This document shows, one piece after another, positions 56,902 through 64,000 of a stretch of 64,000 nucleotides of DNA. Made by a program: the position numbers and the translations under genes. The stretch spans positions 1,091,550-1,155,549 of the forward strand of contig MU006094.1 in NCBI GenBank assembly GCA_010093705.1. Reading direction: 5' to 3'. The stretch comes from Patellaria atrata CBS 101060. Its lineage: Eukaryota; Ascomycota; Dothideomycetes; Patellariales; Patellariaceae. The notes under the pieces were generated by a model. It did not search any database and was not told where the DNA came from. It was given only the letters and a program-made list of their open reading frames with translations. Position 1 is the first letter of the stretch, and every line of letters begins with the position of its first letter.

Positions 56902-57433
56902 GATGCTCTCCCCGACAATGGACAATTTGTCCACAATCGTAGTGGAATGACATATTCCAAAGGGAAAATAGAACGTTATTGATGAGCGTTGTTTTGAGAG
57001 AAGGGAGGGAGTCTAAGGAGGTTTGAATACTCGCAGAAGGTTCACTCGCTAGCATTAGCTTTGAGCTCACGTGGGTTTGTACAGTATGGCGCATGTGTTG
57101 CATGCTGAACACCCAAAGGCCTTTAACAAACTCCTATTCACATGGTCGAATCAGAATATTAAGTTCCCGGTAGCTGATCATGGAAACCGCAAAGATAGAG
57201 AATAGGTGCTGCATTGGTTCTAGCAATCAATTTAGTAGACTGAGACTCTAGCTAGAGTGAATTACTCCCCTCTACCACGCTGGACATCGCCCAAGGGAAG
57301 AAAAGATTCATTAGCTGCGGTCTCGGAAAGCCCACGTCATCCCAACGCCGACCCGCAATGAGATTACAAGAGAGATGCAGAAATGATCGTATGGTGAGAT
57401 GAATTTCGTGATGTGTGTGAAGTTTACCAATTC

Positions 57434-58632
57434 TCAACGGGCGAGGTTGGGTGGGGGCTCGGTTCGTGGACCTTGAGCGGTAACATAGGCCTTGGTCATA
57501 CCGCCGTCAACGGCGAAGTCCATCCCGTTGCAGAAGCTTGCTTCATCTGATGCTAGGAAGAGGACGCCCTGAGCACACTCAATAGCTTCGCCGAAGCGTC
57601 CCGATGGGAAGTGGATTTCGCGGCGGTGACGCTTGGCTGCATCGTCTCCAAGCCAGTTTTGAAGAAGAGGGGTGCTAAAAGTTGTCAAAGGAATTTTACT
57701 CCAATATATAAGGGAGATATACTTACTTCAATGGCGCAGGACAGAGAGCATTGAATCTGAAACCCTCCTTTGCGTGAACGATTGCAAGTTCTCGGGTCAT
57801 AGCAAGGACTGCACCCTTGCTTGCGGTGTACGCCAGCTGAGGCGTTGCGCTACCAACCAAAGCGACAACACTAGCAGTATTGATTATGCTGCCATTGTTC
57901 TTGCCATGCTTGCGAAGACTCATCACTGCATGCTTGCTACCATACCATACACCCTTGACGTTGATATTGTGAGTCAAGTCCCAGATTTTCTCAGAGGTAT
58001 CAATTGCATCAGCATCATCTGCGTGCATGATACCGGCATTATTGAACATGACATCAACACCACCCCAAGCATCAACATAATCAACAGCTGCTTTGACATC
58101 AGCCTCTTTTGAGACATCAACTTTAAGCGTCTCCAGCTTCAGGTGATGTGGTGCTAACTCTTTAGCTTTTGCCAATCCCTTCTCAAGTGCAGCTTCGGAG
58201 ATGTCGGTCATGAGCACATTTGCACCTTCGCGGGCGAATAGAACGGTAGTTTCCAGGCCGATACCTCTGAGTCATCGTCAACAAATGAGTTCAGAAACGC
58301 GATGAGAAACGGCAACGAAAGATGCAGAGTCAAATGAAAGTGGAGTACAGTATTTGCTTAAAAGAATAGCATAACGCATGCTGTAGCTGGAAGTATGTTT
58401 TGTTGAAAAGTAGCAGATAAGGTAGAAGTTCCGAAAAGGGTATCTGAAATAAGATAATGCATATGAAATCTCTATGGGTGAGACGCACCACTTGCCCAAT
58501 GTCTTTCCGGAAAAAGCCATGAAATAATGGAGATTATAGTAATTGAAATAATAAGACATATACCCACCCAGCGGCTCCTGTAATGATAGCATTCTTTTCC
58601 GCTAAGCGTCCTCTGCGCATATCGCTGCCCAT
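57434..58632 (-). CDS. Short-chain dehydrogenase/reductase (classical SDR)
   Basis: Three exons on the minus strand, 58568-58632, 57727-58266 and 57434-57674, give 281 residues. The N-terminus MGSDMRRGRLAEKNAIITGA reaches the cofactor-binding TGAAGGIG, completed across the first intron, then LFAREGANVLMTDIS, where the Asp after the second strand favours NAD(H) over NADP(H). NNAGIM, INTASVV with the catalytic Ser region, and YTASKG with the catalytic Tyr and Lys are all present. The C-terminal part (HFPSGRFGEAIECAQGVLFL, then DFAVDGGMTKAYV) closes the Rossmann domain. The first intron is about 300 bases, unusually long for this window, and falls inside the Gly motif. The substrate cannot be told from sequence. 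No neighbouring biosynthetic genes suggest a cluster. Confidence 0.93.
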
Positions 58633-60089
58633 GTTGAATGATACCGCAAGCTCGATTGACGGAAGTTTTTGTTTCCTCTAGCGGAATATTGTGATCAGCA
58701 ATTGACGTGAATGAGCCTTCGTTTTGTTAAGTGTTACGATATCCAATATCAGAAGGGTGAGTCGTCGATGGTTGCCGTATTGGGCATCAAGCATAAAGAA
58801 AGGCCCAACGGAGTCGGTAGGGAAATATTGACTTACAGGATATTGTCTTTGACCGAAGAAGGAGATTGGAAGACTAGATTGATATGTTTCAAGAAAGACT
58901 CCGAGACTTATTAGAACGTTGAATGTTGATGTACAAAGAAAAGTTGATAAAGTAGTGTGTGAGTCTCGGGGTTGTAAGGAATGTCTACTCCGAAAACGGC
59001 CGGTTCCTATTAGATAAGAGCTAAGTGGGTTTCGAGAAGCCGGCAGCCAACCAATTCAGTTATAAGTCATAAGAATTCGAGATTAAGGTCATGTATGATG
59101 AATCAGCCAGTTCTAGATGATGTTTTGACATTGTGACTCCTGTTGACTGGGTAATACTTTGCATCTTGTGATGTTGCCACTCTGTTCAAAGGATGCGCAT
59201 GCATTCACCGGCGGCTAAGGTAGAACTACGAGTAGACGGACGGAACAGATCATCTTCCGTAGAACTACGCTAAGCCTAACCGCCTATTGTCGGGATTTGT
59301 TACGGAATACGGTTTGAGTGGAGTCTGAGAGATGGATAGAGAGCGGAAAGATTGTCTTTGTCGGAAAGCCTTCCACCAGACTCCGTAGTTCTACCTATGT
59401 ACCGTGCCGTACCGTACAAGTAGTTAGGTTATGATTAACCATGTCGATGAGAAAAGGACATGCGTCCCATAAGCCTACCTTAGGGAATGCAAAAAGAGGT
59501 ACAGAACAGTCCTGTACAGTCCTGTACAGTCCTGTAAGATTGGCTCAGGGGGATAAGAAGAGTTAAGAGATGGAATGGGTTCGTTCGAAGAAGACGATAA
59601 GTAACAATAATAGGAGAAATAAGGTAAGGAAAGGTAAGGAAAGGTAAGGAAAGGTAAGGTAAGGTAAGGTAAGGTAAGGTAAGGTAAGGTAAGGTAAGGT
59701 AGGCGAAGATTAAAGCATGCGAAAGGACGGAGTAAGGTAAGGTTATACTTGTATGAAGCTCTAAAGGTATGAACGCCGAGTGATCCGCGATAGGTTAGTG
59801 GGGTATAAGCTTCCCCCAGCAAGCACCAGCCACAGCATCATCCCGTAGCCCTGGGTCATACCTTCCTTATCTCATCTCTGTACCTACCTCCCGTACTATT
59901 GTACCTACCGAATCTCCCACCTCAACAGTATCCAAGACAACTTAGAACTCGTTATTTGTATAGTACTCATAATAGTTCCAGATACCTAGAACCCCAAAAC
60001 ACTCCACCTCCAGATATCTTAAACCGTCCCCAGTCCATTACCCCTACACTCCGTACAGACTCCCCTTCTCTCTCATCCCCGCTCCAGCT
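58633..60089. other. Intergenic stretch between the SDR and glutamine synthetase-like genes
   Basis: A 10-base unit AGTCCTGTAC occurs three times in a row at about 59508-59537, followed by an AAGGT pentamer array (59625-59702). The part nearest 60090 is C-rich and is the presumed leader of the next gene. Confidence 0.45.
59625..59702. repeat. AAGGT pentanucleotide microsatellite
   Basis: About ten uniform AAGGT units preceded by three ten-base AAGGAAAGGT variants, on the + strand. Confidence 0.92.
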
Positions 60090-61800
60090 ATGACGGAGCT
60101 AAATCCCCGTGAAATCACCGTTGCGAACCTTCCGGAGCTCCTCAAGGATGACACAGGAGTAAAAGTCGCTGGTGTAGATGTCGATGGAATCCTGCGCGGC
60201 AAGTTAATGGCTAAAAAGAAGTTCCTTCAGATCGCGCAGGAAGGTTTTGGTTTCTGTTCGGTAATCTTCGGCTGGGACATGCATGATCGAACATATATTA
60301 AAGAGCTCAAGATCAGTAACAAAGAGAACGGATATAGGGACGTTATAGCTATTCCAGATCTCACTAGTTTCAGGAGGATACCGTGGGAGAAAAACGTCCC
60401 CTTATTTCTTGTTAGCTTCTACGACCCAGATACGATGAATTCGTTGAGTACATGTCCGCGATCTCTACTGAAAAGAATAACGGACAAACTGGCCGCGAGT
60501 GGATATGGGGCCATGGCTGGAGGTGAGCTATGGAGCTATGAAGCTATGGAGCTCTGAACAGCTTCTCCCACCTCTCTAATGTGGAGGCTAACAATGTCCC
60601 TTGCAGCGGAATATGAATTCTACACCTTCAGAGCACCGTCCAAGCCCGGAACGAACGAACGAAATTCTGCAGCTACTGCCACCTTCCTACGCCAGAATCC
60701 TGTGAACGAGCTTCCATCATTGACAGAAGGCATGTTTGGCTATAGCCTATTGGATCCAGTACATAACCAGGACTTCTACTATGGTGTATTTGACACCTGT
60801 TCACAATTCAGATGTGGCATTGAAGGCTGGCATACGGAGAGTGGTCCCGGTGTGTTTGAAGCCGTAAGTCTATAGTCAAAGGCACAATTACAACGTCACA
60901 GCTAAGTTTCTACCCCAGGCCCTAGAATACGGAGAGATCATGGAAATGGCGGATAAAGCCTGCTTATTCAAGTAAGTAATCTTTACCTGGGCATTGCCCC
61001 TCACACACCGACTAACATCCCCACAGACTCGTCACCAAGTCCATAGCGAGCAAATATGGCATAACACCCTGTTTCATGGCCAAGCCGCGTGAAGGACTCC
61101 CCGGTAACTCCGGCCATATGCACGTCTCTCTCGTCTCCAAAGACGGCAAAAACCTCTTTGCACGTGACTCGCCCGATCCAGACGCAAGATGGTCAGACAT
61201 AGCTGGGCTCTCGGATCTAGGACGACACTTTTTAGCCGGCCTTTTAGACGGTTTACCAGACGTCATGCCAATCGTTGCACCAACTGTCAATTCGTATAAA
61301 CGGCTCGTTGAGAACTTTTGGGCGCCAGTTACCGTATCCTGGGGTCTCGAGCATCGCGCAGCATCGATACGAGTAATCGCTCCTCCAACCGCATCTCCTA
61401 AGGCTACGAGATTCGAAGTCAGGGTTCCCGGCGCAGATACCAACGCTCACTTCGTTCTCTCCGCTATCCTAGCACTCGGATGGCGAGGCGTTGAGAAGAA
61501 GCTGGAGATAAGCGTACCCCCGCTCGGTAAGGGTGAGGATGTGGGAGGTGCATCTGATAAGGGTGTTAGACTTGCGAAGAGCTTGAAGGAAGCGACGGCA
61601 AGGTTTATGGCTGAAGGGAGTGTTGCGAGAGAGGTGTTTGGAGATGAGTTCGTGGAACATTTTGGTGGAACGAGAGAGCATGAGGTTAGACTTTGGGATG
61701 AGGCGGTTACGGATTGGTATGTTGATGTCTATTGCTTCTATATTTCTGTTCAACTAATGTAATCTCCAGGGAGGTCCGACGATACATCGAGATGGTATGA
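60090..61800 (+). CDS. FluG-type glutamine synthetase-like protein (GS domain only)
   Basis: Five exons, 60090-60522, 60607-60863, 60919-60971, 61027-61716 and 61770-61800, give 487 residues. The N-terminal beta-grasp part shows VKVAGVDVDGILRGKLMAKK, followed by GFGFCSVIFGWDMHDRTY. The catalytic domain has AGAEYEFYTF (metal-binding Glu), TESGPGVFEAALEYGE, GHMHVSLVSKDGKNLF with the conserved His, and RLVENFWAPVTVSWGLEHRA followed by ASIRV, where substrate-binding Arg residues lie. This is the class I-like GS branch that forms the C-terminal half of Aspergillus FluG; the amidohydrolase half is absent, and the about 490-residue length fits a stand-alone protein. It should be cytosolic and may ligate ammonia or an amine to a glutamate-like acid, but activity is unproven in this branch and it is not the main nitrogen-assimilating enzyme. 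The last exon is only 31 bases. Confidence 0.93.
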
Positions 61801-62715
61801 TCAGACACCGGGCATTATTCGGAGCTCTTCGTCGCTTCTGGGATACTTGCAGCTCGGTTAGATTTTGTTGTTGAGCATAGATATCCCCTTCAGCGTGGTA
61901 CTTTTGTTAGATTGTACGAGTACGCTCACTCTTCTGCCAAGTTTGACCTAACGGTAGGGCTAAGTGAGACGTCATCCGCAGTCGAAGTCGCCAGTATACA
62001 AGTAAGGAGCTGTTATTTTGACACCCCTTTCTTTATAAAAAGTCCCTAAAAACTTCAAAAACAAAAAACTTCCAAAAACTTCCAAAAACTTCCAAAAACT
62101 TCAAAAAAAAAAAGTATCAAAAAGCAACAAAGTTCACACCCCGCTCCTATCCCATTGGACGAGCGGCCTGGTACTTCTGCTTGAGGGCATTATCCCCCCC
62201 TCTCAGGTTCGACCTCTGAACCAGTTGGTTTTGGCCTGATCGGTGTGGTGGGGGTTTTCCCATCACTAGGACCACGGGTCTCTGGGATATGGAAAGAAGT
62301 CACGGTTTGTTTGTTGATAAGCTGTAGGGAGGGTAGGGAGGGTGTCGAAAGAAAAGCTCCCTAAGCCCAGGTATAAGCTAAGTATCCGTACAGCACGCGT
62401 ACAGTACCTGTACGGGATATCATTATGGAAAGAGCCAACTCTAAGCTGGTAACATCAATCGCCAAGTTTCATCGGACTTTCAATGATGCATTTCATGCAA
62501 TTGACGCAATCAGTTCTGCCCCGCACCACCCCACTACAAAGTCCGTCGTCAACACCCAAGGCTCTTCTCACCACCTCACCTCCATGCAGCGCTATATCCT
62601 CAACCTACGACTTCTAACACCTTCAATTTCCACACGCCTCTACCATCCATCCAAAGCCCATCGTCCACAGTTTCAATCGCCCCCCAAACCCAGATTCCAC
62701 ACCACAATCACCACA
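61801..62715. other. Intergenic stretch upstream of the dienelactone hydrolase gene
   Basis: Contains an A-rich array of AAAAACTTCC-like units at about 62047-62103. The last 200 bases are C-rich, as expected for the leader of the next gene. A short frame from 62425 has no domain pattern. Confidence 0.4.
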
Positions 62716-63651
62716 ATGTCCCAATCTAAAGCCTGTACGCCTCTCAACCCCCCCACCTCCCCTCCCATCCTCTCCTCCCATCCCCTCCAGAACTAACCCA
62801 CACAGGCTGCACCGTTCCCCCCGCCACCGCAACAAACTACACCCCCAAAGGCACCTACACGACCCTCCCCCCCTCCTCCCACTCCCTGAAAACCTACGTC
62901 ACCGGCCCCGAAGACGCCCCCACGGCCCTCCTCATAATTTACGACATCTTCGGCTTCTACCCTCAAACGCTCCAAGGCGCCGACATCCTCGCGTCCGCCG
63001 ACCCCTCCCACCCCCGCCGCGTCTTCATGCCCGACTGGTTCGAGGGCGCGCCCTGTCCGCTGGAATGGTATCCCCCCGACACGGCCGACAAGAAAGAGAA
63101 AGTGGGGAAATGGTTCAAGGAGAAAGCCGGGTTTGAGACCCATCTCCCGCGCATCGCGGAGGTGGTGAAAGAGCTCAAGCGGAGTACCGGGATCAAGGAT
63201 TGGGGGCTCGTGGGGTACTGCTGGGGCGGGAAGGTCGCGGGGCTGTTGAGTGGGGCGGAGAGCGAGTTCAAGGCGACCGCGGTGTGTCATCCCGCTTTCG
63301 TGGACCCGGCGGATGGGGAGAAGATCGCGCGCCCGTTTTTGATGGTCCCGAGTGGGGATGAGGACGAGGGGGATGTGGGGAAGTGGGAGGAGAAGGTCAA
63401 GGGCGTGAAGAAGGTGGTATGGTTTAAGGGGCAGGTCCATGGATTTATGGCTGCGAGGTCGGTTGGGTTTCTACTTCCTTCTTACACCTTTCCTTTTTCG
63501 TTAATTGTTATTCCCTGTTTTTGATGCTTGGGTGATGAGGGATAAATGCTGACGTTTGTGTTGCAGAGGCGATCTTGAGGACGAGAATGTCCGGAAAGCG
63601 TATGAGGAGGGTTACGGGCTCGTGCTTGATCACTTCAAGGAGCACTTGTAA
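62716..63651 (+). CDS. Dienelactone hydrolase-family protein (Aim2-like)
   Basis: Three exons, 62716-62734, 62806-63457 and 63567-63651, give 251 residues. The alpha/beta-hydrolase core is clear: ALLIIYDIFGFYPQTLQGAD near residue 50, RVFMPDWFEG, then the nucleophile elbow GYCWGGK with Cys as in dienelactone hydrolases (about residue 150), the Asp in PSGDEDE, and the His in GQVHGFMAA, completing a Cys-Asp-His triad. The C-terminal exon supplies the last helix (RKAYEEGYGLVLDHFKEHL). Family members hydrolyse dienelactones or related esters; fungal ones of this type are mostly uncharacterised, and yeast Aim2 is the nearest named relative I know. It is probably cytosolic, as no signal peptide is visible. 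The first exon is only 19 bases. The coding strand is C-rich in the first third and G-rich afterwards. Confidence 0.93.
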
Positions 63652-63883
63652 GTATGGCTCGCGAGGGACTGCAGCAGCGGAAGACTGGACGATGCGATTG
63701 AACCGTCTGACTCCCATCAGGAGCGAATCAACCAAAGCAAAGATATGAGATGATTGATAAATAGATACACGATAAAAGTGGGAATACAACCTAGCTCGCC
63801 AAAATGAAACGGAAAATTTATCTGTTCCACATCGCCCTTCCAATATTAATTACCTCTATATAACCTCCCGTCCCCTACTTAAG

Positions 63884-64000
63884 TTACAACCCGATAAGCC
63901 GTCTCAAACCACCCCACCTCCTCCCCAAAGACTCCCCATATCCCACCTCGACAACCCCCCTACACATCTCCCACGCCCTCCCCGCGCTCCCAATCGGATA
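63884..64000 (-). CDS. C-terminal tail of a gene running off the right edge
   Basis: On the minus strand an open frame enters from the right edge and ends at a TAA at 63884-63886 after 38 codons (SAGRAWEMCRGVVEVGYGES, ending RRLIGL). G-rich codon choice near the stop is like that of the 3' ends of neighbouring genes, which supports real coding sequence. Too little is visible to name a family. It would be convergent with the dienelactone hydrolase gene. Confidence 0.45.
   Translation of the reverse strand, partial: YPIGSAGRAWEMCRGVVEVGYGESLGRRWGGLRRLIGL

Larger units (their letters stand above)
53248..57433. other. Long gene-poor stretch (4.2 kb) with repeats
   Basis: Holds an imperfect direct repeat (56079-56286) and a (GT)n microsatellite (about 56876-56901), listed separately. 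A TATA-like GTATATAAAC at about 54452-54461 precedes an ATG at 54536, from which one frame stays open to 54860 except for two adjacent TGA codons near 54692; this may be a small decayed gene. Nothing else is recognisable. Confidence 0.35.

Noticed and set aside
1-64000. Retrovirus-like or LTR elements
   Set aside because: I saw no long direct terminal repeats and no reverse transcriptase, integrase or capsid-like pattern. The only mobile elements recognised are the two DNA transposons.

Overview
The window reads as nuclear DNA of a filamentous ascomycete (Pezizomycotina, most likely Leotiomycetes). Genes are split by short introns of about 45-110 bases with GT...AG ends, 5' parts of messages are pyrimidine-rich, there are no operons, and the recognisable proteins are typical ascomycete ones: EGD1, eS30, Fmp46, a NIMA kinase with its fungal insertion, a ferric reductase and a stand-alone FluG-type glutamine synthetase-like protein. 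The lineage is inferred from protein resemblance only. Gene density is low, with long stretches where I find no coding sequence.

Layout. 1-13 kb: a two-finger C2H2 regulator, a long stretch with only scattered interrupted coding-like pieces, a secreted CREG-like flavin-fold protein, ribosomal protein eS30 and Fmp46. 13-20 kb: a 1,582-residue RRM protein with a coding hexapeptide repeat, then the ribosome-associated chaperone subunit EGD1. 20-28.5 kb: a 4.5 kb gene-poor stretch, a ferric reductase-type oxidoreductase and the exosome ring subunit RRP43. 29.8-31.4 kb: a tandem pair of IFI6/ISG12-like membrane proteins. 31.8-36.4 kb: two DNA transposons, a Tc1/mariner-type copy with perfect 25-bp terminal inverted repeats and a 2.75 kb element with 55-bp inverted repeats that carries two convergent genes and a 20-bp minisatellite around a 100-N assembly gap. 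37.4-44.3 kb: lineage-restricted surface and secreted proteins (one probably broken, one type II membrane protein, one duplicated secreted protein). 46.4-53.3 kb: an ankyrin-BTB-BTB protein divergent from a nimA kinase, then a Nup53/35-like nucleoporin. 57.4-64 kb: a short-chain dehydrogenase, the glutamine synthetase-like gene, a dienelactone hydrolase-family gene and the tail of a further gene at the right edge.

The genes do not form one pathway. Conserved housekeeping genes (translation, RNA decay, mitosis, nuclear pore) alternate with fast-evolving accessory stretches, where the transposons, the IFI6-like pair and the surface or secreted proteins lie. The items most worth a second look are the two-gene transposon with its unfamiliar accessory protein, an apparent one-nucleotide exon in EGD1, the fungal IFI6-like pair, and a recurring C-rich-to-G-rich switch along several coding strands. 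No tRNA, rRNA or CRISPR array was found by eye. Exon borders were worked out by hand from splice consensus, frame closure and family resemblance.
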